DNA of 64,000 nucleotides, taken from Anabas testudineus (Eukaryota > Chordata > Actinopteri > Anabantiformes > Anabantidae). Made by a program: the position numbers and the translations under genes. Location: positions 12,140,967 through 12,204,966 of the forward strand of contig NC_046627.1 of the NCBI RefSeq assembly GCF_900324465.2. Reading direction: 5' to 3'. Shown here one piece after another: positions 11,573 through 25,489 of this stretch (positions within the stretch are counted from its first letter, which is position 1; each line of letters begins with the position of its first letter). Below the pieces are notes generated by a model, which worked only from the letters and a program-made list of their open reading frames with translations, made no database searches and had not been told where the DNA came from.

Positions 11573-13530
11573 CGGTATCTATGTTCACTGATTTCTCTAT
11601 ATTGGATCCCATTTCCCATTTGTTATTCACCTCTATTTAGATCTTCCAACATAAGGATAACTTAAAGCTGGGAAGATATCAAGCATGTGGTTCTCAATGA
11701 TGCTTTAACAAGAGCCAAAACAGGATTTTTAAGATTTTATATTTTGGCAAACAAAAATATGACGCATTGATATGTTAAGAGTCAACATATTAGTGACTTG
11801 TATTCCACGTTAATAAAAAGATATGGAAAAGTAAAAAACAAAAAACAAAACACACTTGTATTTACCTAAAGACGCCCTGATTCTGGCTAACATAGAAATT
11901 AAAACAGGAACACAGACCGTGTGCAAAGCAAACAAGCTCACTGTACAATTTCACTTGAGTTTATCTATGTTGACACTTCTCACTTGTCCAAGTGATGTCA
12001 TATTTATATAGTGCTACTAGTTCACCTGGCAGCTGTGTAGTAAATTTTTAAATCCTCCATAAAAAATGCTTCATCAGAATAACATATATTGAATTAGTAT
12101 ATACATAGCTTAGTGTTAGCTCTATGTGTTAAGGTCTCGCTGTGTTTTAGCGCATAATTTTTGTCAATACACAGTAATTTATGAGAATGTATTAGAAGGA
12201 AGAAAAAAACTAAGATGAAATCAATAATGATGCAATTATACCAGAAAGTGTGGTACTTCAAATCTAATCAGTCTAACTGATGTCCTGGACATCCCGATGG
12301 CTGGCACCACTGTTTGGTAATCAATTACAAAAACAGAAAATCAAAGGACATTATTTCAATTCAGTTCTATAAGCTTAGATGCTCAAATGATAAGACTGAA
12401 AATGGACAAAGTGCAAATAATTTTATAGTCAGAAAGTCTTAAGTTTTATAAAATCAGTGAAAAGGACAGTGTGCAGTGTCACATTTTGCATTCATATGCC
12501 TGTCCCAAGAAAGTGTGATGATTGTGATTGTGTGAGACATTACCCCCAAAAAAGGGTTAATCTTTATTATTAGTCTCATGTAAAACATGAATGCTTTTAC
12601 ATTTTACAATGGTATTTGAAAATAAAAGATGGAAGGAAGTGAAACACTAGATGGTGTGGCTAATTATCCAGCATCGAGAGTAATCTGTTGAAAGTTAAAG
12701 ATGGTCTAACAGTGAAAACAATACTGTGGAAAAGATATAAGTGTAGAATGAAAAGTGTGTGGAAGAAGTAAATATGTAACACAATTACTGCAGAGTAAGG
12801 TTTTTACAGGAAGCCAACTAAGCTGTACGGGATAAGAAATGTAACCATATATATATAAAAAAAAAAAAAAAAAAAAAAAGGCTCACTTTTCTTTTTTTAT
12901 TTTTTTCAAGCTGATTTTATTGCAACACTTATTTTTACAGTTTATGTCTTTACATAGTTATTTAAATATTGTCCATAGCAAATTTGACTAGTAGATTTGT
13001 TGCTGTTCTGTGTATGTGACAGAGCCTCCCACAGTAAAACCACTACACCACCCAGTGGCACTGTGCTTTGCAAAAAAACTGAAACTGTATTACTGTTTGT
13101 ATGTCCAACTACAGAGCAGCGTGCAGTCAATATGTCTTTTCACTGGTGTCTGATGTTGATGTCCTGCAATGTACAAACTGATGACAGAGAGACAACTAAT
13201 GTAATGCTAATGTTTTATTGCTGTGGCTCATCAGTATATATTAAAAATCTATATATCTTATTGTGTGAATCACACATGGTTGTTTATAGAAATGAATCTG
13301 TACGTTTTATTGGCAACGGCAAAATATATTAATATTATTAAGCAAAACAACATGACCAAAATAAATAAATAGTTAGTAATAAAATGGAATGAAATAACCA
13401 TACATCAAGTCCATGCACCTGCCATTATGCATACGTATTTATACAGTAGGTACACACTGTGCCTTACCCATGCACCTGTGCATTTGTATTGTGCTGAAAA
13501 CCATACAGTCATAAGCATCAAACCAGAATC
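11573..13530. other. Unit 1-specific non-coding stretch
   Basis: No counterpart in unit 2, where 37525 joins what corresponds to about 13530. The part at 11860-12060 resembles the distal promoter flank of D (46860-47040) and E (53600-53760), so it is ancestral sequence deleted from unit 2 rather than new. Includes a (TA)n/(A)n run at 12845-12880. Frames at 12942-13332 on both strands show no recognisable domain. Confidence 0.5.
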
Positions 13531-16300
13531 AGCACAAGACAGAGAAGCTACACATTCTCAGGATACAAACACAATGCCACTATTTATAGGCCTGAGAAAA
13601 CAGATGGGAATCCATCCACCAATCCTGGAGTTTGTGGACAATCACCCTACAAACTGACCCACAGCTGCTCCAGATGTAATGTTTTCTCAAACCTTTCTAA
13701 CATGGTGTTGCATTAAAATGTATTTATTAAAGTAATACATTTGAAAGATGTCTAAACACTAAGCCCCATTATTATTATTTATATTTATTTGAAACATGAA
13801 TTACAGACTAGTAGTAGTGGTAGAAAGGGCATTCTTCAAGTTCCTAATGACTGTTAAGTACTTGCAGACTCTATGAGGAAACTTCTGAAACATCAGAAAG
13901 TTAAAGTGAGACTGTCACTACTGACTGAAAACTGCAACTGAGGCATCTAATTACTTAAGTGAGAAATACACCTTAAAATTAAAGTATAGAATGTTTAGAA
14001 TTTTAAATTGAGAAGACTATGCAATTTTGTAAATTTCAGTTTGAAAAATGTTTTTGTTTTTTTTAAATTCTTTTTATTCTACGGGCACTAGTTTGGTTTT
14101 AACTGCACTGCAATACTGCCGTGTCTTTTCTAACATGACTTTTTGTTTTACTCATTTCTCATTTTTTTGTTTGTTTTTCCACAAACAGTACAAACTTCTG
14201 CAAACAACTTCATAAGAAGAGAACAGGAATTATTTCACTGTCACTTTATCTGCCATCTATTATTTTATCTGCCACGTACAGTGGATGTCAGTGTGTGAAT
14301 GAACACATTTCTCTTTTTGACAAGTCATTGTTACAGACTTTCTTTGTCAGATAGGGTTTATAAAAGGTTTAAAACAATGTATATTTTAATGTGAAGCAAT
14401 TTTTAACAAAATTCAATTTCATGTGTGGGGAAATGTGCATGTTTTTGTGCATATGCAGTATTCCACACCTCTTATAATTAGCTTCCATATCACCACATTT
14501 AAACAGGCCTGTGCTTCTTAAGAACAAACTCAACCAGTCCCTTGTAGAGAATTACAGGCCAACCAATTTTACACCAAGCCCTTTTTAGTCTACTGTCTAT
14601 ACTACTACACTATACAGCAAAGCATCAGCCTCAACTTTGGATCTTCAATGACTGTCCATTTACGAAAATCAAGCTCACCACTGGCTCAGTTAGTCACCTC
14701 ATCCCAAACCATCAAAGTGAGTTTTTTTTACATACTAAAAATAAGACTGGATGTTTTAAGTGTGCTTTGGTTGCTGTGTGTGTTCTGGGTCATTATATAT
14801 AACTGCCAGGTTATAACGCCCTGTCCTCTGCCCAGCACTGTTCTGTATGGTCTAGGCCATATTGAGCAATCTAATCGAAACCCAGAAAGATCCCTAGTTC
14901 TCCACTGCTAGCTTTGTTTTGAATGTGTTTTTTGGTTGGTTGGGTTATTTTTTTATTTGAGTTTGTGCTAATAAACCAGTCCTGTAATCATCCACATACT
15001 CTCAAGATACCAAAACTTAATGTAAAACCTTAAACGTGCTTTGTGTCATTTGTTCAAATACAAAAGCAACAAGAGACGTGTTGTCAGGACTTATAGGGAA
15101 CTCTAGTTTCTGCACACTGTCATGAGTCTTAATTATTTAGTAAAGTGTCATTATTGCATAAGAAGTATTCAGTTTCTGCTGTACAGGTTTCACTGTGTGT
15201 CTGAGGAAGGAGGTTTTGTAAACTATAAAACTGTCCTTAAAGGCCTTTATTTCCTTGTACAGTGTTTATAGTCAAATAAAAAAAATATATAAAGGCACTT
15301 ATTAAACCTCAAAATGTGCAATGTTTTTTACTAATTGTGACAAGATGTGATTTAAAAATGTGTATATTATATTTTCTGATGTTGCCTGTCAAGCTCTCCA
15401 TTGATGATGACTATAACCCAGTTTGGTCACAGGTTTACACACACATTTCTAACAACCTTTGAAATCTCCTCTAAATGTGCCTTAGGTATTCATTTAGAAT
15501 AATTAGGGTGGCCATGTGGACGGATGATGAACCCAAAAAACGCAATGCATCCAGCAAAAAAATGAAATCAATGTGGCAATTATCTATTAAAAAATAAATT
15601 ATGTTGAAAAGTGTGCAAAACATTAAAGGATGTAACTGTTTTTTGTAAGTTATGAGTCCAATGCAGACACTGGCAAGTATATAAGATGCTGTATGTAAAG
15701 AACAACACATTTCTTATCTGATTGTGATTGATAGTAAAGGTTTGTAGTAGTTATTTTTTATACTGATGTGTTCATATTTTTATATTAATGAAAAACAGTT
15801 TTTTTTATTTTATTTCATATCTTAAAACTTCCGACATATTACCTTGGTATGTAAGCATAAAATATTATTTTAATATTTTAATATTTTAATATGTCAAAAG
15901 GAGACCCCTTGGCAAACGTAAAATATTTTATGGCTTACAGTCCTATCTTTTACTTTAGACTTACATGGCAACGTGGTTAAATGCTTTTAGCAGTTGATCT
16001 CACTACTAATCATTTCTAACTGCAAAAGTTTACAATGTTTCATTTCTGTCAAAGAGGGGAACGAAAACGTATGTTTTGTGCAATTTAATTTCACAAAGTT
16101 GCTAATATTATTGATGATAAAATGTTATACAGTATTCGGCAAATGTAGTTGATACACTCTCATGGGAACATAAATATAATGCTTAAGGTTGTTCTCTGTA
16201 CATTTATTGCTTACTGCTTAGTTATTTTAGTTTTTATACAAAAACGTTGCCAAATGTAAATCGAAAATAAATTTAAACATATTACATTTAAAAAAACTAT
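13530..16300. other. Spacer between C1 and B1, duplicated at 37530-40660
   Basis: AT-rich and non-coding. The first 200 bp also resemble 25620-25760, hinting at older duplication of flanks. Frames at 13427-13657, 14648-14911 and 15471-15710 are not conserved as open frames in the twin segment and match nothing known. Confidence 0.5.
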
Positions 16301-16358
16301 TCATTTAGTTGTGTCTGTTCATGTTTCCTGTTTTGACAGCTGACAAGATAAGAACCTG

Positions 16359-16366
16359 TATATAAG
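16359..16366 (+). promoter_or_regulatory. TATA box of lectin B1
   Basis: TATATAAG lies about 200 bp upstream of the B1 ATG. A non-coding first exon appears to run to 16455 (..TGCAGCAG|GTTTGC), with a short 5' UTR intron ending TTAAAG| at 16533. Conserved in B2. Confidence 0.75.
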
Positions 16367-16560
16367 GGCTGGTCTATGTATCACTGCTGCTACATAGGAA
16401 GACTGGAGCTACAGGTTGAGATCGATAAAGAACACAAACAAAACCTCTGCAGCAGGTTTGCCACAAACTTCATTGTCTTTTGACTTCATATTACAGAGAC
16501 ACAATAATTAATGGATTTCTTTCTGTATTAAAGGTCATCATCATCTTTTGAAAGGCCACA

Positions 16561-18136
16561 ATGAAGATTTTGACTGTGTTTGCAATTGCATGTGCCCTGA
16601 TGACTCTGACCAGAGCTGCTGGTGAGTATTTTAAATACGAAGTATAATGGAAATACTGTACTGTATGGTTTTCAATACACATTTACAGACCAAAGAGCTA
16701 ATGTGTCAAAGTTATACTAGTTGTCCTAATGGCTGTTATTCTGAAGACTCAAATTCATCGATTTGCTATTTTTTTATTTGTGTTGCACAGGAAAATCTAA
16801 GAGATCTTGTCCTAGTGGTTGGAGCAGGTACAGCAGTCGCTGTTTTCACTATGTCCCACTAGAGATGACTTGGGCTCAAGCGGAGGTAAAACATGGTATT
16901 GATTCATTTCAGAATACTTTAAAAATGTAAGTTATTCTATATGCATCAACTGTTATATGTTATATTTCTGAGAAGCTCTAAACTACAGTATGTCTGTGTT
17001 CATCTCCACTGTAGAGAAACTGTCAGGCCATTGGTTCACATCTTGCATCTGTACATACAGCGAAAGAGTATTACCAGATTAAAAACATGATAACAATGAG
17101 AACTCATGAATATCCAGAGACTTGGATTGGAGGCTCTGACGCTCAAGAGGTATGGTAATTTATTTATTATTGAAATATCTTTACATAAAGGTTTGAGTTA
17201 AAATGACCACTTTCTTAAAAAGAACACAGCGTTTACTGTTTTCATTATAAATATTCATGCTGCGATTTATACAGTTAGTTCTGACCAAGTTATAAGTGGG
17301 CGATAGTCTCAGTGGAGGAGTTACCAAAAAATACATGTAATATTAAAAGCAGCATAAACTCTGACGACTTAACCTTTGGAACTTTAACAATCAACCTCAA
17401 CTTCCACACTTTTTACCTTTCTAACAACATCACCTGATTTCATGCTCATGTCAGATAAATATACTGTGACTTCACCTCCCTAGTTTGCTTTTATTAATGT
17501 AATAATGTTTAAGTGTCAGCTTGCTGGGAAATATTCAGCCTCATGACTTGTAGAACATGCATAAGTCCCTGCGTGGATACCACTGTCTTTAACTGATCCC
17601 CGTGTTGTCAAGAGAGCTTCAGATTGCCTTCTGTCTGAAAAGCACTTTGAAAAGCCCATGTACAGTATATTACAGTGTTTTGTGCCTGTATGATTTATTC
17701 TGTTTCTAGGAAAGTTTCTGGTTCTGGATTGATGGTTCACCTTTAAAATTTTTATACTGGTGCAAGGGAGAACCCAACAACTATAATGGAAAACAGGACT
17801 GTATGGCAATAAATCATGGAGGTAAATCAAAAATAATACAATCTAAGTGGTATACATAATAAAGGGTAAATGAAAGATGAATGCATGGAGATTTCATAAA
17901 TGCATACAACATTTTTTACTCATTAAATATAATCCTGGTTAGTAAAATGATAAAAATTTAAAATGAAATATTGTATGCATTAAATATACATTATGCCACA
18001 GTATATGTTGATATTTATGTCCGTTTTTGTGATACATACAGGTAACAAATGCTGGGATGATAGACAGTGTGACCATCATCTTCCATCTGTGTGTTCTAAA
18101 AGAATCATTACTTCATCAGTTCCTGAGCTGAAGTAA
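16561..18136 (+). CDS. Lectin B1: secreted single-CTLD protein with EPN motif, 165 aa
   Basis: Predicted secreted C-type lectin. Coding exons 16561-16621, 16791-16885, 17015-17149, 17710-17821 and 18042-18136 total 498 nt with consistent phases (1,0,0,1). The signal exon reads MKILTVFAIACALMTLTRAA. CTLD marks follow: CPSGWSRYSSRCFHYVP, MTWAQAE, NCQAIGSHLASVHTAKEYY, ETWIGG, FWFWIDGSP, CKGEPNNYNGKQDCMAIN, KCWDD, CDHHLPSVC. EPN is the motif linked in this family to mannose-type sugars; WDD stands where WND is usual. The C-terminal tail RIITSSVPELK is outside the CTLD. Likely a soluble innate-immunity or mucosal lectin (family knowledge); ligand unknown. Poly(A) signal AATAAA is at about 18347. 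Exon 4 is unusually diverged from B2. Confidence 0.9.
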
Positions 18137-18779
18137 CAGGAAAAACAGAAAGCAAACATTCATCTCTCCCAATCTCGATTTCTTTTCTATCGCTGTAAAG
18201 CTGTTGAATGAATGAAGCGACAAGTGACAACAAAAGCCAAAGTGTCTCTTAGGTCAAGATGTTCAAGAAGATTGAACATGTTGTGAATGTAATGCATTTT
18301 ACATGACTGCAATTCAATTCTGCAAGAACTGTTCTTTCTTTATCCAAATAAAAGCTTTAAGCATTGAAAAAAATTGTGACTTTGTCTTCTCTGTCTCCAC
18401 GATTATGATCTAACACGTTTTAGGCATACATAATAATAATGATAATAAAATTAAAAATATAGGTGTTTTGAAATTAATTGGTAAATATGTTAGTATGGTC
18501 CAGTGGCAGTAGCTAGCCATGGCAGAAAGAGATTTTTCTAAAGCTTTGACTTAAGTAAGTGCACAAGAACATGATTTAATGTTCTGATATGTTCAAACAT
18601 ATCTGCTGGTGACACCTGGTGGTCAAACGTATGAAGCTGCTAACAAAAAAAAAAAAACAGATTCACTAAACTATGGGACGTGTATTTTTAAAGGCCACTA
18701 TACATGTACTGTATATGTAATAAAAGGTTTTGGTGGCAACGGCTTGTGTGTCAAAATCACAAATTAGTTCAGTCATATA
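18137..18779. other. B1 3' UTR and flank
   Basis: Near-identical to 42490-43128. Includes the AATAAA signal and a poly(A) run at 18642-18658. Homology to unit 2 stops at the Tc1 insertion point. Confidence 0.6.
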
Positions 18780-20301
<1,522 letters not shown>

Positions 20302-20303
20302 TA

Positions 20304-20790
20304 TATCCTAACATTTCACAGATCCTGAATTTGCAGATAAACCCTGATGTCCTGGTTGGGGGTTTAACACAGATCACTGACATGATTTTGTCTGATTTAT
20401 ATTTTATCCACTTCATGATAGCATGTTTAAGTAGTTTTCCACAGTAACACAATAACGTGAGGTCATAAAGTGAAGTGAATTCTGCTTTGAGAACCTAGAT
20501 ATAAAACATCATCAGCTTTACATCTGTAAAACACGTTCAATTTCCCATTATATTGTGGACAATATGTTGCCCTTTCAAATCCCACCAACGTCTGTTGTAG
20601 TTTATTATAATTATTCGCAGTTCAATTATAGACATGAAACAGAGTCAGATGTCAGTCATGTATCATCCATTTTCTTTAAATTTTTTTTGTCACATTTATC
20701 AAGTGTGAAGCATAGTTTGTAGCAAACGAAAGTTAGGTTAAACTTTTCTATGGATTCAACAGGGTGCATTCTTTTTTGTTTGTTTGTCTC
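20304..20790. other. Spacer between Tc1 and pseudogene P
   Basis: No gene recognised. Possibly a diverged version of 43130-43180, but the match is weak by eye. Confidence 0.4.
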
Positions 20791-21310
20791 TAGGACGGTT
20801 TCGTATTGTCAAGAAGTCTGCATCACTTCCCTGTGGCCGGACTGAGTACTACCACCATTGCTTCCTCTGTGTTGACACACGTCATGGGCTGGTGCTCAGA
20901 TAATGAGGCTTGTTTGGATTGGAGAGCAGAAGACTGTTTATTTAATCCATGTAAATGTTGATAGCTTTGATCTGCCTTTGTGTAGACTTCATGTTAGTTT
21001 AATTAGTTTCATGGGCAACTCTACTGCCTTATTTCCCCACTGTAGAAATACTGCCAGCTCATGAAATGCATGCAAACCCTGCTTCTGTACCCAGCCCTGA
21101 TGAGTAGAAATCCACCCATATAAATCATAGATTGCCTTGTAATATTCACTGTAGCCACAACCTGTCGCCAAATGGTTATTTTGTAATTATTATTTCTATG
21201 TTATTACTCAATGCTGTCTGCGTCTGATCTGTTCCTCATGCAGGACAGATATTGGTTCTGGATTGAAAGAAATGCGTTCACAAATGTGAACTGAGGTGCT
21301 GGACAAACTA
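20790..21310 (+). pseudogene. Lectin relic P: decayed CTLD exons 2-4
   Basis: Three exon remnants lie in the right order and spacing. At about 20840-20900 the sequence reads PCGRTEYYHHCFLCVDT, a CTLD exon 2 core with the two cysteines. At about 21044-21100, after CCCCACTGTAG, is an exon 3 remnant with TGCCAGCTCATG for the NCQ/NCR start. At about 21241-21290 YWFWIERNAFTN matches FWFWIDGS of exon 4, then a stop. No signal exon or last exon is visible. Older than A, B and Q by divergence. It is the last lectin trace before unit 2 starts. Confidence 0.6.
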
Positions 21311-21633
21311 AAAACCTTTAATTTATTTGACTTGTTACGTACAGTTTGGGCCTTGTAGGGTGGTGAGTACACAGGTATTTCACTTTTTTTTTTTTATAAA
21401 AACAATTAAATTTAAATGTATCATTTTATTTTGTTGAAAGACAACAAAACAATGTCTGATTTATGAGTTACATTTTACTACATTTTTGCTTTAATTTTTA
21501 CTTTTGTTTGTTGTTTTGTTTTATTTCAGTGACCTTTGTGGCTTTTCTTCAGAAAGGGTACGAACGATTTTGTCCACGAATGCATGTGACGTTCACTTCC
21601 TCATTTTGTGAGAGATGATGAGATAAGGAGAAG

Positions 21634-21641
21634 TATTTATG
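21634..21641 (+). promoter_or_regulatory. Candidate TATA box of lectin A2
   Basis: TATTTATG at the same spacing as in A1, with the downstream leader conserved. Confidence 0.45.
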
Positions 21642-21845
21642 ATCAACTCTTTGTGTTGCAGAGCATCTTCACTGGGGAACATTGAAGCTATCGGCTGATA
21701 CTGAAGAAGAAGACAATTCTACAGCAGGTTCTCCAGAAATTTGCTGACCACTTTTTTCTTTTTCTGATAGTCACTGTGCAAGAAGTGTCACTAACATGTA
21801 GTTTTCTTTGTTGAAGGGTAAAATCGGCATCATCTTACTTCTGCA

Positions 21846-23083
21846 ATGAAGATACTGAGTGTGTGTGTTCTTGGTTATACCATCATGGTTCTGGCTAGAA
21901 CTACAGGTAAGCATATTGTAAGTAAACAATATGCTTGTATTCTTCGGTGTCAAATGACAAGAGATGAACCCAGCCAATACATGCTATTTCGAAAATAAGG
22001 TCAGTTGGTATTAAAAAAAAAAACTTAACTATTCTGGTAAAATAATGAATAATCCAACATTTCCATGTTGTTTTCTCTTAAATATACTGCTATTAACATG
22101 TTTGTATGGAATAAGCAATAAACAAATTCAATGTTAATGCATTGGAGTGCATTGATTTCCTGTCAGGCTCCACAGATAGTCTTCCAGATTACTGCAGTGG
22201 GTCATACAATTAGAATGAAAAGTTAAGAAACCAAAGATTGAGGGATTTTCCACTATATTTTTTTTTCTGCAGTAGGAAGTGAGCTGACCAAAAGATTCCT
22301 GACATGTGCTGGTGGTTGGTTTAAGGTCAATGGTCGCCTTTTCTGTTACGTTCCAACACCTTTGACTTGGCCTAAAGCTGAGGTAATCACTCAGTTAATT
22401 CCATTTGTTTATTGGTATAATCGTCCATCCCTTCTTTTGTTCTTCTTATAAGAGATCCATGCTCCTACAGTTGGTACATACTAAATAAACTGAGCATCTA
22501 TGACTGTATTTCTGTGTGTTTCTACTATAGAGCAACTGCCGATTCATGGGTGCCAACCTCGCATCAGTGCACAATCTGACTGAGTACAATAAGGTTCAAA
22601 GTCTGTTGAGGGAGACCTCTCATAGTTTCAAGGAATCATGGATTGGAGGCTTTGACTTAGAAGGGGTATTTTGGTAATCATTAGAGAATATTTGGAGGTA
22701 TTTAATTTAAGACTAATTTTAAAATTATTGGTTTCTTGTCTAGGAAAAGCTATTTCTTTGGAGTGATGGCGGGGTTTTCAACTTTGGTGAATGGTGCCAA
22801 GGAGAGCCTAGATACCGGAGTCGCTATCAGGGCTGTATTGTAATTAATCAAGGAGGTAAATTAAAAAAATATATATAAATCTTTTAGTGCTTGATGTTTA
22901 AATAGTTCAAATCAGGAGAAATTAATGAAGTTCTAATCAGATATCCTTTGGTTTCGTCAAATGCTTTAACATGCATCAGTTTTTGCCTTTAAACCAGTAA
23001 AGAACAAATCCACTGATTCTCTGGATAAACTGTCTAAATTGGGCAGTTTTAGGTTTTGGTCTGTAAACTCTGGACTGACTCCT

Positions 23084-23122
<39 letters not shown>

Positions 23123-23210
23123 TTCTTGATTTGCAGATACGAAGTGCTGGGCTTCTCACCATTGCTACAAAAAGTATTCATCTATCTGTGCAAAGAAAGT
23201 ACTGGGCTGA
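21846..23210 (+). CDS. Lectin A2: secreted single-CTLD protein, 163 aa
   Basis: Paralogue of A1 with identical exon structure: 21846-21906, 22273-22382, 22531-22665, 22744-22855, 23137-23210 (492 nt). The signal peptide is identical to A1. CTLD changes against A1: S to F and D to G in exon 2; N to S, K to T, V to L, K to E, I to T and T to S in exon 3; G to R and N to S in the loop, giving QGEPRYRSRYQGC; K to T and A to G in exon 5. By eye there are about 12 replacement and about 6 silent differences. The Ca2+/sugar motif is EPR, not EPN, and WAS replaces WND, so non-canonical binding is likely. The intron before the last exon has a very long poly(T) acceptor tract (about 23085-23121). Confidence 0.85.
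23085..23121 (+). repeat. Poly(T) tract in A2 intron 4
   Basis: About 37 T in a row just before the last-exon acceptor. In A1 the same place has interrupted T runs. Confidence 0.9.
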
Positions 23211-24235
23211 CACAGGTTAAAATCAAACATGAACACTGTCGATAGATGTCTTTGTATTGCCAGTTACATGAATAACCTGAAGATTCAATATCTCTTTTTT
23301 TTGTTTTTATCAATGATAATTTTAGCACAACTAAATTCTGCAGAATTAACAGTTTTTCTTCTTATATATTAAACATTTGATGCAACCAAAAAAAGCTGGT
23401 TTGTGTTGTGTGCTATATCTCCCTCGCCTCCACATGTACTTCTAAAAGCTGCCTGGTTGCCTTTCTTTGTTTACACTTATATGTATCCACAAATATAAAA
23501 TATATCTCCTATGAGCATCTCAAAAAGACTGAGCAAAAAGGTGTCTCAGACACAATTTCTTATAGACATCTCATCAAATTTACTTTTTTCAGTGTGCAAC
23601 ACATTATAGTAACAGTAATCAGTAACTTTAATTTATACTCATCTTTAGCAGTTCATCTATTTTTAGAATATAAAACAACCTATTGACAGACAGAGATGAA
23701 GACATCAATCAGATCACAGTAACATCAGAAACAGTTTAAAGGAAGGAATCATGTTATGTAAAATGGAGAGATTAGTGAGGGCTTAGTTTTTCTTAGTTCT
23801 GCCAAAAGTGTTTGAGACTATGAAAGTAAATGTGGGCCTCATTTACATACTGCCTATTTATCGTAGTTGGTTCCTCAGCAGTCTGTGTGCCTATCATGAA
23901 TCTTTTAGGGATTTGTGTGACGTGCATGGCTTCAACCCAATATGTCTTATTTAAACCAAAGTAATTAGGAAATGTTTCCGTGATTTATTAAAAGCTAATA
24001 TATTGTTTTCATATGCAGCTGTTATTTTCTTTCTGGTGTATGTGCTCTATAACAGGATTCGTCCAGTGCATTTATATGCATGTTTTGATAATTGAAATAA
24101 AAAAATGTATACATTTTTGTATTTCCAGTTTAAAATAACAATTTTATGATAGTGACAGTTAAAGAAATTAATAGTGGGTTTCTATATTTAACTGAGAGAT
24201 GGGAAATTTTGGTGTTGTTTCCAAGCAAACAGAGA
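23211..24235. other. A2 3' flank, no gene seen
   Basis: Twin of 1803-2815. Frames are not conserved as coding between the copies. Confidence 0.55.
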
Positions 24236-24239
24236 GAGA

Positions 24240-25480
24240 TGTTTATTAATTATTATAATAATAACAATCTCAGCTGCAGGGCTTTAAAAGTTATAAATAC
24301 AATTCTAAAATATACTGGCAGCCAGTGGAAGGAAGCTCAGACAGGAGTGATGTGTTCATATTTTCTTTTTCTAGTTAAGTGTCTTGCAGCTGAGTTCTGA
24401 ACAATCTGGAGCCGATTAATAGATTTTGCAGTGGGCTTAGAGTTATTTAAAAGATAATCCATGCAGGGCAAAATGTGTTTGGCTATACGTTGCGGAAAGA
24501 TAACAACTATTTCTGTTTTGTTAGATTTCAGCTGGAAGAAATTTTGAGCCATCCAATTTTATCTCATTTAAACATTCATGTAAGAATCTCAGTCCTCCAT
24601 GGTCAGAGATGTCAGGGACAGCACAGATGAGTGTCATCAGCATAGCAATTGAAAGAAACGCCATGTTTACAAGTAATATGGCCTAAAGGGAGCATGTACA
24701 GAGACAATAAGATTGGCCCCAACACCTAACCCTGAGGAACTCCGTACATTACAGGAGAAAAAGATGACTTGCAATTATTAACGGAAACACAAAACGATTT
24801 ATTGGACAGGTATGAACCAGTCCAGTGTAGTACCTTCTATTCCAGCCCCGTGCTTTAGTCGGTCCAACAAAATGTGTTGGTCTACTGTATCAAAAGCAGC
24901 ACTAAGATCAAGGAGGACAAAAACAGAGCACACACCAGTGTCAGAGGCCAAAAGAATATCATTATTCACTTTTAGTAGGGTGGTCTTTGTGCTGCGATGT
25001 TTGACAAAACCAGATTGGAATTCATCAAAAAAGTTATAGTTTTACTGCAGCTAGAAATAAGTGTCTAGACAAAGTACTTTTCTAAAATCTTTGATATGAA
25101 GGGTAGTTTAGAGATTGGTGTGTAGTTTTCAGGGGATGAGGGATCTAGATCAGTTTTTTTCAATAGAAGTTTTTAAATTTTTAAAATAATCTGACACATA
25201 TCCAGTGGACAGTGAAGTATTGAAAGTATTCAGAAGAGAGGGAGCAAGCAAATCAGTAACACAGATTAAGAACAGTTTGAATAACATCAACTGGGCTGGA
25301 AGATGGTTTCATACTTGAGACAGTTTGTAGTAGCTCAGATAAGGACATGGGAGGAAACCAGCTTAAAGTGCATTCTCTAGGGGGGTGGGAAAGTATGATT
25401 GGAGAGGAGTTAGGGATAACAGAAGCTCTGACTTCTCTATTTTTCTATTTTTTCGTTATAATATGTTAAGAACTTTTCAC
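24240..25480 (-). mobile_element. L2-type LINE, reverse-transcriptase part, decayed
   Basis: Read on the minus strand from about 25050 down, these RT blocks appear in order: [74 protein letters not shown] (the YADD catalytic box). Then come FFQLKSNKTEIVVIFPQR and INRLQIVQNSAARHLTRKRK with YEHITPV. Stops, frame changes and an internal deletion between the KTE and NRLQ blocks show it is dead. Unit 1 retains only the 3' tail (2820-2980), so the insertion predates the duplication. Confidence 0.85.
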
Positions 25481-25489
25481 ACTCTGCAT

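Larger units (their letters stand above)
1..18779. repeat. Tandem duplication unit 1 (A1-Q1-C1-B1)
   Basis: Sequence in this span recurs in order and orientation in 21412-43128. Matching blocks read by eye: 1-2970 with 21415-24370; 3000-4100 with 25905-26910; 5890-7440 with 26915-28445; 7430-8560 with 28935-30240; 8565-10900 with 30545-34060; 10860-11160 with 37220-37525; 13530-16000 with 37530-40200; 16300-18779 with 40660-43128. Breaks between blocks are mobile-element insertions or deletions in one unit. The left edge of the window lies inside the unit, in the A1 upstream region, so the true unit start is not seen. Confidence 0.9.

Noticed and set aside
22966-23245. Open frames with Lys or Phe runs across the A2 intron
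   Set aside because: Translation of the poly(T) acceptor tract; overlaps real exon 5 in a different context.
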